Assembly (NCBI GenBank): GCA_002021875.1
Contig: CP018627.1
Location: forward strand, 11,408,001-11,472,000
Direction of reading: 5' to 3'
Length of the DNA stretch: 64,000 bases
Origin: Streptomyces hygroscopicus
GTDB taxonomy: Bacteria; Actinomycetota; Actinomycetes; Streptomycetales; Streptomycetaceae
How positions within the stretch are numbered: the stretch's first letter is position 1; each line of letters opens with the position of its first letter. Positions 1-10,088 of this stretch are shown here, piece by piece. Made by a program: the position numbers and the translations under genes. The notes below the pieces were generated by a model, which was given only the letters and a program-made list of their open reading frames with translations, was not told where the DNA came from and ran no database searches.

Positions 1-152
1 CGCTGACGTCGCGGCCGAGACCAGTTGTTACTGGTCTTCGACCACACGTTGCCGGCGCGAGGACCCCGCATCCCCGGAGAACCGCAAGCTTCCGGAGCAA
101 TCAACCTGGCCTCGGTCGCCACGGCACAGATGAACTCTCCCAGGGCTCCCGC

Positions 153-1277
153 TCACAAGGAACTGGTCAGGAATTGGAGAACGAGGCTGGTGACTGAGAC
201 CACCACCCACAGGCAGGCACCGAGGATGAGCGGTCGGGGACCGGTGCGGCGCAGTGCGGCGAGGTCGGTGGACAGGCCCGTTGCGCAGAGCGCGACGGTG
301 ATGAGAAAGACCGAGAGCTCGCTGAGTCCGTGGTGGGCGGCGGCCGGGATGAAACCCAGGCTGTTCGCTGTGGTCATCAGCAGGAAGCCGATCAGGAACA
401 CGGGTACCAGCTTGACCACCTGGAGCCGGGGGCGGGCCGTAGCTTCCGATGCGGCACGGTTGCGGCGTCTCACCAGCCAGGCCAGCCCTAGGCAGATGGG
501 GATGATCATGAGGCTACGGGTGAGTTTGACGGTGACCGCGTAGTTCGCTGCGGTCTGACCATAGACGGTGGCAGCGGCGACCACTGAGGACGTGTCGTTG
601 ACCGCCGTCCCCGCGAAGAGGCCGAAGCTGTGCTGGCTCATCCCCAACAGGTGGCCGAGCAGTGGGAAGGCGAGCACGGCGGCGACATTGAACAAGAAGA
701 TGGTGGAGACCGCGTAGGCCACCTCAACCCCGGCTGCGCCGATGACCGGGGCAGTCGCTGCGATCGCCGACGCGCCGCAGATGCCTGTGCCCACGCCGAT
801 CAGCGTACGCAGGTCCCCAACGATGCCGAGCCACCGGCCGATGCCGTATGCGGCGGTCAGACAGACCACCAACGAACCGATCATCACCGGAAATGAGCCG
901 ACGCCCACCTGGACGATCTGGGCCAGCGACAATTGAGAGCCCAGGACGACGACCGAAACCTGCAGTACCTGCTTGCTTGCGAAACCGATGCCGGGGCGCA
1001 GCCGAGCTCCTGGCCTCGCCAGAGCGGCCAGCAGCACGCCGAGGACGATCCCGGCCACTGGGCCGCCGACGAGCGGAAACATTTTCCCCACCGCCGTGCC
1101 CGCCACCGCGAGAGCCAGGACGAGGGCCAGACCAGGTATGACAGAGGCTGCGGCCGCTGTTCCTCGGCTCATGGGTGAGCGGCGGGGTTGCTTGCCGCGC
1201 TGCACGGCGGGCCGGGATGCCTGCCCCGGTTCAGCCTCCGGCCGTGTAGGGCCCTGACGGTACAGATCTTGGCTCAT
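153..1277 (-). CDS. YeiH/UPF0324-family putative inner-membrane exporter
   Basis: The protein is about 374 aa and almost entirely hydrophobic after a ~40-residue polar N-terminus, with some ten membrane segments. The middle part has the small-residue-rich stretch GVGTGICGASAIAATAP and the later FAGTAVNDTSSVVAA, which match the conserved core of the YeiH/UPF0324 family. Members are annotated as putative sulfate exporters, but the substrate is not firmly known. I chose the start at 1277 (MSQDLYRQ); an upstream start at 1343 (MAMTSSRS) is possible but leaves only 42 bp to the divergent LysR gene. The pairing with a divergent LysR regulator is typical of the family. A small 7-bp hairpin (18-37) lies beyond the stop. 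Confidence 0.85.
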   Translation of the reverse strand: MSQDLYRQGPTRPEAEPGQASRPAVQRGKQPRRSPMSRGTAAAASVIPGLALVLALAVAGTAVGKMFPLVGGPVAGIVLGVLLAALARPGARLRPGIGFASKQVLQVSVVVLGSQLSLAQIVQVGVGSFPVMIGSLVVCLTAAYGIGRWLGIVGDLRTLIGVGTGICGASAIAATAPVIGAAGVEVAYAVSTIFLFNVAAVLAFPLLGHLLGMSQHSFGLFAGTAVNDTSSVVAAATVYGQTAANYAVTVKLTRSLMIIPICLGLAWLVRRRNRAASEATARPRLQVVKLVPVFLIGFLLMTTANSLGFIPAAAHHGLSELSVFLITVALCATGLSTDLAALRRTGPRPLILGACLWVVVSVTSLVLQFLTSSL

Positions 1278-1345
1278 GGCCTCGACTCTGATGCGCTCTG
1301 GACCGCGGTTGTAGCCCCTAGATCGTGAGGAGGTCATAGCCAAGA

Positions 1346-1377
1346 GGTATGACTGCCGACCGGGTCCGGCACATACC
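1346..1377. promoter_or_regulatory. Inverted-repeat operator between the exporter and LysR genes
   Basis: A nested inverted repeat: GGTATG (1346-1351) pairs with CATACC (1372-1377), and inside it TGCCG pairs with CGGCA. It ends 8 bp before the LysR start and lies in the divergent intergenic region, as expected for a LysR autoregulatory and activation site. Binding is inferred. Confidence 0.5.
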
Positions 1378-1385
1378 CTGGAGCT

Positions 1386-2294
1386 ATGAGCCAGTTGCCG
1401 GATTTGGAATCACTGCGGCTGCTCGTCCTTGTCGGAGACGTGGGGAGCTTGAGCGGTGCGGCGGCGCAGCTCGGTCTGGCGCAGCCGTCGGCGAGCAAGC
1501 GGCTGTCCACGCTGGAGCGCAGGCTGGGCCTGGTGCTGGTGGACCGAACGCGACGGGGATCGCAGCTCACCGACGCGGGCCGGGCTGTGGCGGGCTGGGC
1601 TCAGCGGGTCCTGCAGGAGCTGGAGGGGCTGCTGACCGGCGCGGAGGCGCTGCGTACGAAGCGGGACGCTGAGCTGAGGGTGGCGGCCAGCATGACCGTG
1701 GCCGAGTACCTGGTACCGGGCTGGATCGGCGAGCTACGCCGCACTCGGCCGGAGTTGTACGTCGGTCTCCAGGTGACCAACAGCGAACACGTCCCGGAAT
1801 TGCTGCGCAGCGGAGCGGCGGACCTCGGGTTCGTCGAGTCACCGCGGGCCCCGGCGGGGCTGTCCGCCAGGCAGGTCGCCAGCGACCGGCTGCTCGTGGT
1901 GGTCGCCCCAGGGCACCCCTGGACGCGCCGCCGCCGCCCGCTGGGCGTCGCCGAGCTCGCGGCCGCACCGCTGGTGCTACGCGAACGCGGATCGGGCACC
2001 CGCGAAACCCTGGACCAGGCTCTGCGCAAGGCCGGCGTGGGCGAACCGCTGCCCCTCCTGGAGCTGGGATCCGCGACCGCCGTGCGCAATGCCGTGATCG
2101 CCGGAACTGGCCCGGCAGTGATCAGCGAGCTCGCGGTACGAGCCGACCTCGCTGATGGCCGCCTTGTGTCGGTGGAGGTCGAGGGCGTCGAACTACGCCG
2201 TGTCCTGCGCGCTGTCTGGGCTTCGGGACGCATCCTCGTCGGCCCCGCAGCGGAACTTCTGGCCGTAACGGGACGCCGGGGAAAGAAGGCATGA
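1386..2294 (+). CDS. LysR-family transcriptional regulator
   Basis: A 302-aa protein of normal LysR length. Residues ~5-64 form the winged helix-turn-helix (LESLRLLVLVGDVGSLSGAA, then QPSASKRLSTLERRLG). The rest is a periplasmic-binding-protein-like effector domain, with the usual VVAPGHPW and LRERGSGTRETLD signatures. It is divergent from the YeiH-type exporter, so it most likely controls that gene in response to an anion or small metabolite. The effector cannot be told from sequence. The ATG at 1386 fits the alignment of the DNA-binding domain. Confidence 0.9.
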   Translation: MSQLPDLESLRLLVLVGDVGSLSGAAAQLGLAQPSASKRLSTLERRLGLVLVDRTRRGSQLTDAGRAVAGWAQRVLQELEGLLTGAEALRTKRDAELRVAASMTVAEYLVPGWIGELRRTRPELYVGLQVTNSEHVPELLRSGAADLGFVESPRAPAGLSARQVASDRLLVVVAPGHPWTRRRRPLGVAELAAAPLVLRERGSGTRETLDQALRKAGVGEPLPLLELGSATAVRNAVIAGTGPAVISELAVRADLADGRLVSVEVEGVELRRVLRAVWASGRILVGPAAELLAVTGRRGKKA

Positions 2295-2657
2295 GACGTT
2301 GCGGGGCCGACGCGACTTCGGCACCGGCCCTGCACGCCGCGGCATCGTCAGGAGGTGGGGCGTTGTGGAGATGGAAGCGCACCGTCTCGATGTTCGCGGC
2401 CACATGTGCGGGGGCCTTGAGGTCGTCTTCGTCGATGCGGCCGTCACCGTTCTCATCCGTGACGACGCCGGGGGCGGTCGGCCACGCTGGTGCCGGGGCT
2501 GTGCGGGTGCCGATGCACCATCCGCACACCTCAAGCCGCTCGTCGGTATTCGCGGAGGGTTCCGCCGAGTCGCTCTCGCCCGCGGACGTCCAGGTGGGCG
2601 AGCCGGGCTTGTTGCGTGATGGAGGCGGGCAGCGGGGGCATGGGGCGGCTCGTGTCC
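2295..2657. other. No confident gene; eroded segment with an EF-hand-like reading frame
   Basis: No intact gene is visible. On the minus strand a frame around 2400-2480 reads TDENGDGRIDEDDL, a calcium-loop-like motif, but there is no start or recognisable domain around it. It may be the eroded end of a gene cut by the adjacent IS fragments. Confidence 0.3.
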
Positions 2658-2963
2658 TCAGATCAAGGGCCGGTCCAGGAGTTCGGCGCCGCAGGTCTGT
2701 ATCCAGCGCTCCATGAGCGAGTCCATCTGGGGTATCTGAATGCCGGTGGTGACGATCTTCACGTCGGCATCGGCCATCAGGGCGTCGAAGGTGCCTGTGC
2801 ACTGGGGATCGCGTTCGCGGATCAGGAACTGTGCCCTGCTGCCTGCGTCCTCGAGGTCCATGAGGAGGTTACGTTCGAGCTGCACCATCCAATCCGCGGT
2901 GGGGGTCGCGGTGGCGCCGAGGATCCGGATGCGCCTGGTGGTGTGCTCGAAGACGTGCAGGCA
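2658..2963 (-). pseudogene. Integrase-core transposase fragment
   Basis: About 101 codons resemble the middle of a DDE integrase-core transposase common in Streptomyces. The tracts FLIRERDPQCTGTFDALMAD and QIPQMDSLMERWIQTC correspond to the second-Asp and catalytic-Glu region. It ends in a stop at RPLI, before the usual C-terminal tail, and has no N-terminal helix-turn-helix part. It abuts an IS5-like fragment on the opposite strand, so one element probably inserted into another and both then decayed. Confidence 0.7.
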
Positions 2964-3014
2964 CGCCCCGGTCGGCCGTGCGGACTTCGAAGAGATCGCG
3001 AGACGGATTGTTAT

Positions 3015-3467
3015 GGAATCCCACTTGGCCGTGTGCTGGCTGGAGCGAACCGTCACGACTCCCCGCTGCTCGCCCCGACTCTGGCCCGCCTGGAGGACCT
3101 GGGACCGCTGCCCGACGACATCACCGTGCGTCTGGACGCCGGCCACGACTCGGACAAGACCCGCACCCTGCTCCACGAACGCGGCCTGCACGGCCGCATC
3201 GCGCACAAGGGCGAGAAGGCACCCATCCAGGCCCGTCAGAGGTGGCACGTCGAACGCACCCACGCCTGGCAGAACGCCTTCCACCGCCTCGCCCGCTGCT
3301 ACGAGCGCCGGGTCACCGTCATCGACTCCTTCTTCGACCTCGCCGACACCATCACCATCATCACCATGCGTAGCCTGATCCGCCGAGCGTGGACCACCCA
3401 TCGCTGGAACGACCGCCCCACCGCCGCCCATGACGGACCACCATCTGCGCCAGTGCTCGGCTGGTAA
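3015..3467 (+). pseudogene. IS5-family transposase C-terminal fragment
   Basis: The C-terminal half of an IS5-type DDE transposase is readable: GIPLGRVLAGANRHDSPLL, then ITVRLDAGHDSDKT, then the conserved RWHVERTHAWQNAFHRLARC with the catalytic Glu of the HVERTHAW motif, and SLIRRAWTTHRW. The N-terminal half is missing. A repetitive stretch (ITIITM) near 3350-3370 may be a small expansion. It runs up to the promoter-proximal region of the racemase gene. Confidence 0.8.
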
Positions 3468-3477
3468 CTTGACCCCC

Positions 3478-4302
3478 ATGACGGTGGCATTGATCGACTC
3501 AGGGCTTGGCCTCCTTTCCACCACAGGATGGCTTCGGCACCTCGCCCCGGAACTCGATCTGCTTCTGCTTCTGGACCCTGACGGCGCCCCCTGGGGATCG
3601 AGAACGGCCTCCTTCGTCACGGACCGTCTGTTCAATGCCGCCCAATTGGCCGTCCAGCGGGGCGCGGAGGCCATCGTGGTTCCCTGCAACACGGCCACCG
3701 TCACCGCGATCGACGTTCTGCGCGAGAGTTTTGAACCTCGGGTGCCTGTGATCGGAACCGTGCCCGCCGTGAAGCCGGCCGCAGCGGTCGGCCAAGGAAT
3801 CGCCGTGTGGGCAACCGTCCGGACCACGGCGAGTGACTACCAGGATCGCCTGATCGCGGACTTCGCGAACGGCCGGCCTGTCGCGCGTGTCGCGTGCCCG
3901 GGTCTGGCCGAGGCGATCGACCACGGAGACATGACCGCAGCAGCGGAGGCGGTCGCCGACGCGGCAAAGCGAACCCCCCAATATTGCGACTCCGTGGTGC
4001 TGGGATGCACGCACTACCCCTTGGTGGCGCCAGAGATTCTGCAGAGCCTGCCCACCGGAACCACCCTGTACGACAGCGCGGAGGCAGTCGCCCGCCAAAC
4101 ACTGCGGCGGTTGGACAGAACCACGGAATCGCACAGTAGTACGGGCTCCATCGACGTGGTACTCAGCGGGCGCCGCGGAAATCTCCCAGCAGGCGCCCAC
4201 GCCTACCCGGTGGGTCGCGCCCTTGCCGCCGCAGCGCGGGTGCCCCGCGAAATTCTCATCACTGCCGCAACTCGCGCCTCGATGGCTGCTCCAGCGATCT
4301 GA
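3478..4302 (+). CDS. Aspartate/glutamate racemase-family protein
   Basis: The 274-aa product has both catalytic cysteines of cofactor-independent amino-acid racemases, in VPCNTAT (about residue 63) and GCTHYPL (about residue 175), and the N-terminal IDSGLG loop. It is close in length to MurI glutamate racemase but lacks the canonical SGxGG loop in full, so it may act on aspartate or another amino acid or be a MurI-like paralogue. I chose the ATG at 3478 because residues before it do not fit the family and derive from the IS fragment. It stands alone; the 107 bp before the next, convergent gene show no clear terminator. Confidence 0.8.
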   Translation: MTVALIDSGLGLLSTTGWLRHLAPELDLLLLLDPDGAPWGSRTASFVTDRLFNAAQLAVQRGAEAIVVPCNTATVTAIDVLRESFEPRVPVIGTVPAVKPAAAVGQGIAVWATVRTTASDYQDRLIADFANGRPVARVACPGLAEAIDHGDMTAAAEAVADAAKRTPQYCDSVVLGCTHYPLVAPEILQSLPTGTTLYDSAEAVARQTLRRLDRTTESHSSTGSIDVVLSGRRGNLPAGAHAYPVGRALAAAARVPREILITAATRASMAAPAI

Positions 4303-4409
4303 GCAAGCCCCGGAACCCCTTCATCTCGTCGGCCAGGCGTACAGCCACTCCGTTCGCGGCAGACCCCGAGGTTGGGCGCGTTGGCGGGCGCCGCCGTCTC
4401 TAGCCTGGA

Positions 4410-5714
4410 TCACGATGCCAGGACGCGGCCGGCGGCGATGGCTGATGCGATGGTGCCGCCGATGACGACGGCCCAGGCGGCGACGACCGGGATGCGGGTG
4501 CTCCAGGTGTGCAGCACGGGCGAGTTCGAGGCTCGGGCGAGGAACGCGTCGCGACCGCGGAGTACCACAAGGCCGACGCCGGTCAGGGTCAGCGCCATGC
4601 CGGCACCGAACGCCACCACCATCGCGATCGCCGTGCCGACGCGGCCGGTCAGCAGTCCGCTGAGGAGGACGAGGAATGCCGATGGGGAGGGGAGCAGGCC
4701 GCCGGACGTGCCGAGCAGCAGGATGCCGCGCCAGGTGAGCAGAGACGTGGACGTCGGGATGTGGTGGCTGTGGCTGTGGTGGTGATCGTGGTCATGCCCG
4801 TGATCGTGGCCATGGTGGTGTCCATGGCTGGGACGGTGCTTCCGGTTGATCAGGTGGCGCCGGAGCAGGCCGATGCCCACGGCGACCACGACCAGGGCCG
4901 CGGTCAGCTGAAGCCAGTTCGTCACCGCTGCGACGTCCGGTGCGTGCAGGGCGGCGAGCCACCAGCCCACGGCGAGTACGGTGACCGATGCGGTGTGCAT
5001 GACGGCGACGACGGCGCCGAGCCACACCGCGTCCCGTGCCCTGCCCTGGCCGCCCACGAGGTACCCGGCGGCGAGCGACTTCCCGTGCCCGGGGGCGCAG
5101 GCGTGGAAGGCGCCCACCGCTGCCGAGACGAGAAGAGCCAGCGGCAGTACGATGCCGTGGTCCAGCAGTGCCGCGAGGTCCGTGGTCCACGCGGTCGCCG
5201 ACGCCGTGGATGTACTGGCGGCGGAGTTGCCGGCTGCGCCGAGGGTGAGGGTGTGGGTGGGGTCGGTTGCTGTGTGCAGGCCGCCGCCGCCCTTCTTTGT
5301 CACGGAGATCGTGCGATAGGCCGGGTTGACGTCGGTCAGTGCGGTGATGGCCAGGGTGACCGTGTCCACGGGTGAGGGGCAGGTGTAGTGGATCAGGGCG
5401 CCCTTGCTCGCGAGATGTCGGGTCTCCACCGCCCCGAGCCGGCACTCGCGACTGTCCTGGTGCACGGTGATGTGTGAGCCGAGGTAGGCCGCCTCGTCCC
5501 CCTTGGCTGCCTGGTGCAGGACGTCCAGGTCGTTCTTCTGGGCCGACCAGGTGATGTCTACGGTGCGGCCTTCGGCCCTGACCTGGGCGACCGGCGGTGT
5601 ACCGAAGGGGTGCGCCTCGGCCGTGCCTGCGGCGCCGAGCAGCGCCAGTGCGGCGGCCAGGCCGATCAGCACGAGACGGGCGGCGAGGAGGCGGGCGGTG
5701 TGGAGGATGTGCAC
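4410..5714 (-). CDS. NicO-type (RcnA-like) nickel/cobalt permease with N-terminal extracellular domain
   Basis: The 434-aa protein starts with a signal or anchor segment ending AEAHPFGTP. An extracytoplasmic domain of ~140 residues and a membrane domain of about six segments follow. The membrane part has HACAPGHGKSLAAGYLVGG, the hallmark H-x3-PGHGK motif of NicO/RcnA transporters, and a long His/Asp-rich loop (GHHHGHDHGHDHDHHH) that probably binds metal. Family members move Ni or Co, usually outward. The start is GTG with a weak ribosome site. It lies 74 bp downstream of the large phosphoesterase gene in the same direction, so the two are probably co-transcribed. Confidence 0.85.
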   Translation of the reverse strand: MHILHTARLLAARLVLIGLAAALALLGAAGTAEAHPFGTPPVAQVRAEGRTVDITWSAQKNDLDVLHQAAKGDEAAYLGSHITVHQDSRECRLGAVETRHLASKGALIHYTCPSPVDTVTLAITALTDVNPAYRTISVTKKGGGGLHTATDPTHTLTLGAAGNSAASTSTASATAWTTDLAALLDHGIVLPLALLVSAAVGAFHACAPGHGKSLAAGYLVGGQGRARDAVWLGAVVAVMHTASVTVLAVGWWLAALHAPDVAAVTNWLQLTAALVVVAVGIGLLRRHLINRKHRPSHGHHHGHDHGHDHDHHHSHSHHIPTSTSLLTWRGILLLGTSGGLLPSPSAFLVLLSGLLTGRVGTAIAMVVAFGAGMALTLTGVGLVVLRGRDAFLARASNSPVLHTWSTRIPVVAAWAVVIGGTIASAIAAGRVLAS

Positions 5715-5788
5715 AGCGGCTGTCCCGTCGGGAGTGGAAGGCCGCGCGTCGCCTCCCCTGGCGGGGGAGGCAACGCGCGGATGGTGGG

Positions 5789-8700
5789 TCAGCGGCCGTT
5801 GCCGCGCAGGTGGCGGGCGGCCAGTGCGTGGAGCGTTCCGTCGTCGGTGAGGGCGAAGACCCAGTCACCGCTGACGGACAGCGCCGAGGTCACCCCGCCG
5901 CCGAGGTTGTACTCGGTCAGCCGAGCGCCGGTGGCGCGGTCCAGGACGATCAGACGCCCGTCCCTGGTGCCCACGTACACCAGGTTCTTGGTGGCCAAGG
6001 CGTGCATCGCAGGGGAGCCAGGCCCCATCTTGTCGGCGCAGCCGCTGGCCACCTTCCACTTGTCATCCTTGGGGCTCTCCCCGGGCAGGTAGTCGACCTT
6101 GGTCTCCCACAACGGCTTGGACGGGTCGGCCGCCTTTGTGCCGTAGGCGAGGATGACACCGTCACGGCGCGCGATGTAGGCGATGTCGCCCCAGACAGCG
6201 GGGCTGGTCAGCGGAGCCTTGCCGTTCTCGCAGAGCCACGGGTCGTTCCAGGCGGACTTCCACAGTTCCTTACCGGTCTTGAGGTCGTGCCCGCGGACAC
6301 CGCTGGCCGTCATCGTCACCAGCTGCGGGTCCCCCTTGGCCGGATCGGTCAGGGCCGGGGAGGAGTTGCTGTCCAGACCGCCGCCGGTGTCCTGTTGCCA
6401 CAGCCGTGTGCAGGTCGCCAGGTCCATGGCGACCAGGTCGTTGGCGGAACCGGTGTGCAGGTAGGCGGTGTTGGAGCCGGGCTGGCGGATCGCCGTGCTG
6501 TGGAACTGGCCCCAGGAGAACGCGCCGTCGAAGCCGCCGGGCAGCATCTTGCCGGTCGCGCCGTCACGGCAGCGGATGTTGTACGCGTCCTGGTAGACGG
6601 CGACCGAGCGGCGGTCCTGGCCCGCAAGCGCGAAAACGCTGACCGGTCCGCCCGCTCGGCCGTAGCGGCGCACGGTGTTGCCGTGCTGCTCCTCACGGTC
6701 GATCGACTGCCACACGACGTGGCCCTTCTCCGCGTCGAGCGCGTAGATCCGGCCGACGCCGGTGGTCAGATAGACCTTGCCGTCGTGCAGGGTGGGCGCC
6801 GACTCGGCGTCGCCGTCCAGATAGGTGCGCCAGATCTCACGGCCGGACTTGAGGTCGTAGGCGAGCATCATGCTGTACGGGGAGTCGAACGCCCGGGAGG
6901 AAACGATCACCTTGCCGTCGGCGATCACCGACCCGTCGAGGTTGAACTGCTCACCGGTGTTGGCGGCCCAGCGCAGGTCGAGCTCGCTGCCCGGATTGTC
7001 CGCGCTCGCGGAGCGCCCTTGCTCGTCGCGGCCCTGGCGGGTCCAGTCCTGGCCGCTCCTGGGCTTGGGCAGCTTGCTGTCGGGCACCACCGTGAAGGTG
7101 TTGGTGATGGTGGGCCACGCCTTGCGCTTGGTGTCGAGGGCGGTCATCTTCGCCGTATACGTTCCCGGGGCCAGCCCCTTGACGCTGTCACTGACCCGGG
7201 TCCAGGAGATCCGCGCGTCCGGACAGGGCTCCGGCTTGCCGCCGGGGGCCGTGTAACAGTTCTCGATGCCCGTACGGCGGTTGGCCGTGCCGAACTTCAG
7301 GCGGCTGTAATTTCGCACCGCGTGGCCGTGGCTGTCACGGATGGTGAAGGACGCGGTGGCCGGGGTACGGCCGTCGTCCTCCGCGTACAGCTCGACCGGG
7401 ATCCTGGCGCCGGCGGCGTGGACGCTGCCCTGTGCGGGGCTGACCAGCGCGGCATCGTCATCGACGTTGAACGCCCGGTGCGTACCCGTGACGAGGCCGG
7501 TGTCTTCGTTGCGCTTGGTGCGCGGGTCGTCGGTGATGTCCTTGAAATCAAGGATCTTGTAGTCCGGCTGGGAGCCGTCGATGCCGTACGTGCCCTGGTT
7601 GTTGATCTCGACCGAGCGGTCGAAGGCGCCACGGCGGTACTCGGCCTGCTGGTTGTGGCCCGCGGCGAACAACCGCACGTCGTACTTCGACAGCTCGTCG
7701 ATGGTCGGCTGCATGCCGGTCCCCGGACCCCACTGGGTGAACAGCGACCGGTGCGCGAAGACCAGAACCTGCTTACCGACCGCGTGGCGCTTGAGGTCCT
7801 CACGCAGCCACTCCAGCTGCGGCTTCAGGCCACTGGAGTCGTAGTTGTCCTCGAGCACGACGATGTGCCGGCCGTCGCGGTCGAAGCTGTACCACTCCGG
7901 GCCCATATTGCGGCGGTAGTACTCCATGCTGCCCGCATAGCCCTTGGAGTCGGCAGCGCCGCCGAAGTCATGGTTGCCCATCACCGGGTAGTAGGGCATG
8001 CCGAGCTTGCCCTCGGTCAGCCCCTTGCGCAGGCCGTCGTAGCCGGCCTGTCGGCGTGGCTCCGGGGTCCCGTCGGTGACCGTCAGGTCGCCGGTGTCGA
8101 TCGTCATCGACGCGCCGTCGACCTCGGACATCGCCTCGACCTGGCCGGTCCACTCCGGGCTGCCGGCCGTCTCCGTGTCGGAGACCATCAACCACTTCTC
8201 GGTGGGGTTGGCGGCGTTCTTGTCCTTGACGAGGGCGAAGTCGATACCGGACCCGCCGCTTTCCGAGACCTTGTGGAAGTACTGCGGGACGAAGTCGTCG
8301 CGCAGTGCGGGGGTGTAGCCGTTCGGGGAGACGATGCTGATGAGGTCGGTCTCCCGGCGGGTCGGGTCCATCTGCAGGGTGTACGAACCGTCCGCGCCGG
8401 TCGTCGTCCAGCCGGCGCCGTCCGTGACATCGACCCCGGCCATCGGAGCCTCGCCCGCGTCGCGCTTGCCGTTGGCGTTGGCGTCCTTGAAGACCGTGCC
8501 CGTGACAGTGACCGTGTCCGCCGTTGCCCCCTCGGCGAGCGGCGCGGCCGCGGCCAGCTGGGGAGCCAGACAGGACAGCGTCACCGCGCCGACAGCGGCC
8601 ACCTTGATCCGCCCGCGGCCGGCCCGCACCCTGGCGCCCAGCTGGGCGACCTGGAGACGCCCGGTGCGGAACTTCCACACCGCGAACAGCAGCGCGGCGG

Positions 8701-9178
8701 CCGCCGCGATACCGAGCGCCACCTCCGCCCACGGGAAGGTGGGAAGCGCGTGGGCACCCGATGCGTCCACAACTGGGGTCCGCGCATTGGCGTTGACCGT
8801 GGTGCCGTCGAATTCGACGACGACCTGAATCAGTCCGGCCTGCTTCAGCATCGCGCTCAGGTCTAGCTTGTCGACGTGGCAGCCCCACGCCAGCTCGACC
8901 ACCACGCCGCCCGGGACGCCACCGCTGTCCCCGGCGACGCCGGAGCCGGTGGCAGGGCACGCTGCGCTCAGCAGGTGCGACGCCCAGGCACCTGCCTTCT
9001 GAGGTGACACTACGTCATGGTGGACGATCAGCCGTCCACTGGTGACGTTTTCCTTTGTCGTAATGACGAGTTCGGCGTGTTCCGGTGACACATGTGCCGC
9101 AGCGGGCTGTGCACAGAAGCCCAGGATGAATAGAAGCAGCGTAAAGCCTACGCCTGCTGCTCTTCGAAGGAATCTCAT
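5789..9178 (-). CDS. Large secreted calcineurin-like phosphoesterase with PQQ-type beta-propeller
   Basis: The product is about 1129 aa. Residues 1-29 are a signal peptide (ending QPAAA), then a ~95-residue domain rich in His and Val, a membrane segment near 125-145, and a second signal-like stretch near 170-195 (ending [11 protein letters not shown]). A Ca-binding SdrD-B-like repeat follows ([20 protein letters not shown]). Next is a metallophosphatase domain with the D...GD...GNHD series ([25 protein letters not shown]). The C-terminal ~400 residues are PQQ-like propeller repeats ([24 protein letters not shown]). Phosphatase activity on an extracellular ester is likely; the substrate is unknown. 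A TTG two codons upstream (9184) could also start translation. It is the first gene of the operon with the NicO permease. Confidence 0.85.
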   Translation of the reverse strand: MRFLRRAAGVGFTLLLFILGFCAQPAAAHVSPEHAELVITTKENVTSGRLIVHHDVVSPQKAGAWASHLLSAACPATGSGVAGDSGGVPGGVVVELAWGCHVDKLDLSAMLKQAGLIQVVVEFDGTTVNANARTPVVDASGAHALPTFPWAEVALGIAAAAALLFAVWKFRTGRLQVAQLGARVRAGRGRIKVAAVGAVTLSCLAPQLAAAAPLAEGATADTVTVTGTVFKDANANGKRDAGEAPMAGVDVTDGAGWTTTGADGSYTLQMDPTRRETDLISIVSPNGYTPALRDDFVPQYFHKVSESGGSGIDFALVKDKNAANPTEKWLMVSDTETAGSPEWTGQVEAMSEVDGASMTIDTGDLTVTDGTPEPRRQAGYDGLRKGLTEGKLGMPYYPVMGNHDFGGAADSKGYAGSMEYYRRNMGPEWYSFDRDGRHIVVLEDNYDSSGLKPQLEWLREDLKRHAVGKQVLVFAHRSLFTQWGPGTGMQPTIDELSKYDVRLFAAGHNQQAEYRRGAFDRSVEINNQGTYGIDGSQPDYKILDFKDITDDPRTKRNEDTGLVTGTHRAFNVDDDAALVSPAQGSVHAAGARIPVELYAEDDGRTPATASFTIRDSHGHAVRNYSRLKFGTANRRTGIENCYTAPGGKPEPCPDARISWTRVSDSVKGLAPGTYTAKMTALDTKRKAWPTITNTFTVVPDSKLPKPRSGQDWTRQGRDEQGRSASADNPGSELDLRWAANTGEQFNLDGSVIADGKVIVSSRAFDSPYSMMLAYDLKSGREIWRTYLDGDAESAPTLHDGKVYLTTGVGRIYALDAEKGHVVWQSIDREEQHGNTVRRYGRAGGPVSVFALAGQDRRSVAVYQDAYNIRCRDGATGKMLPGGFDGAFSWGQFHSTAIRQPGSNTAYLHTGSANDLVAMDLATCTRLWQQDTGGGLDSNSSPALTDPAKGDPQLVTMTASGVRGHDLKTGKELWKSAWNDPWLCENGKAPLTSPAVWGDIAYIARRDGVILAYGTKAADPSKPLWETKVDYLPGESPKDDKWKVASGCADKMGPGSPAMHALATKNLVYVGTRDGRLIVLDRATGARLTEYNLGGGVTSALSVSGDWVFALTDDGTLHALAARHLRGNGR

Positions 9179-9190
9179 GGGCAAAGACGC

Positions 9191-9205
9191 TATCTCGACT
9201 AGATA
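9191..9205. promoter_or_regulatory. Short palindrome at the phosphoesterase start
   Basis: TATCT-CGACT-AGATA forms a perfect 5-bp inverted repeat ending 13 bp before the ATG at 9178. Its place suggests a repressor site or leader structure for the phosphoesterase-NicO operon. No regulator is identifiable. Confidence 0.35.
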
Positions 9206-9787
9206 ATCTGCCGCCCCTGGAAGCGGTAATCTTCATGGAACAGTTCGCCGAAATTCACGGTAGAGCGGCGTGAGGTCTCCCAGGGCGGCGCCACTGCTCC
9301 GCTGCGGAAAAGCCCTGCAGAACACGCGATACTGCGCAGAGACAGGACGGGGCGGGAGGGCGTTTCGTGCCAAGCCGGGTCGCTGCACACACGCGGGGCC
9401 CGGCATCGTTCCGACCAGACAAGGAAAACGGCACGCCTGAGGTGTCGGCGGTCCGTCACACAAGACCAGGGCTGCACGACTCATGAAGATCCTGCCGTGG
9501 TCGCCCAGCTTGCTTTACCGCCCGGGCCAATACGCGTAACCACGTCGGCATCTCAGAATTTCAAGGACGCGCCCAGGATGTCTTACGCCCTTGTTCGTCA
9601 GTTGCCATAGGTTGAGCTGACCCGCGCTTTGTAGGGGATTACTGCGTCGGTGTCAGCGGATATTTCAATTTCCTCAGTGGCGGACAAGATATGTACCCCG
9701 GTGACGGACAGCAAAAATCTCCATGGACGGGAATTCTCCCCACTGCGCCCGCGTGGCTCTTCCGGAGATGGGTTCAGTTCAGGGGTC
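9206..9787. other. Gene-free segment with possible IS end
   Basis: No coding sequence is recognisable. Around 9640-9720 several short related words (GTGTCAG, CAGTGGCGGACA, GGTGACGGACAGC) occur next to AT-rich tracts, resembling the multiple terminal repeats of IS21-type elements. This fits the IS21-like remnant that follows. Confidence 0.3.
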
Positions 9788-9985
9788 TCACCTCATTTCC
9801 GGAGGTGGCCTCGTGTTGTTCACCTCGTCGGTGAACTCGAGGCAGATGTCCTCGAGTTCGGCGATACCTCGGTAAGGGGGGCGAATGTTGACCTCGGTGG
9901 GCGCCAGGCCCCGCTTGGTGATCCGCATCGTCGCCTTGGAGCCGCCCTTGGAACGAGGATCAGCCGGGACATACGTTCTGGTCGT
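9788..9985 (-). pseudogene. IS21-like transposase fragment
   Basis: About 66 codons resemble an internal part of a Streptomyces IS21-type integrase: TYVPADPRSKGGSKATMRI followed by LAPTEVNIRPPYRGIAELED and FTDEVNN. Catalytic residues and the IstB partner are absent. It is fused directly to the decayed start of another gene on the same strand. Confidence 0.55.
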
Positions 9986-10047
9986 CAGCCCGTGTCGGTG
10001 TCCGATGACGTCACGGCGCTGACGAGCAGAAAGCCGCGTCTGTCCAC
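9985..10047 (-). pseudogene. Decayed first codons of a fourth copy of the ~800-aa secreted protein family
   Basis: A ribosome site TAGGAG and a GTG begin a 20-codon frame VDRRGFLLVSAVTSSDTDTG that then stops. It matches the Tat-type start MDRRRFLAVSGLSSITAMG of the intact gene at 36004-38385. The match extends into DNA: AGGAG, then GGA(C/T)AGACG, then GTCAG(T/C). The gene body has been replaced by the IS21-like fragment. The shared upstream promoter element at 10089-10106 supports the reading. Confidence 0.6.
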
Positions 10048-10088
10048 AGTTTCTCCTAGTTATAGGGGTGGGCGATGAGCAGCGACTC

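Noticed and set aside
3343..3375. A CAT-repeat (His-tag-like) stretch as a functional motif
   Set aside because: It lies in a decayed IS5 frame and most likely reflects a small slippage expansion.
5597..8866. A 1089-codon open frame on the plus strand opposite the phosphoesterase gene
   Set aside because: It is the mirror frame of a high-GC gene; no domain, no signal and no ribosome site, while the minus strand has clear motifs throughout.
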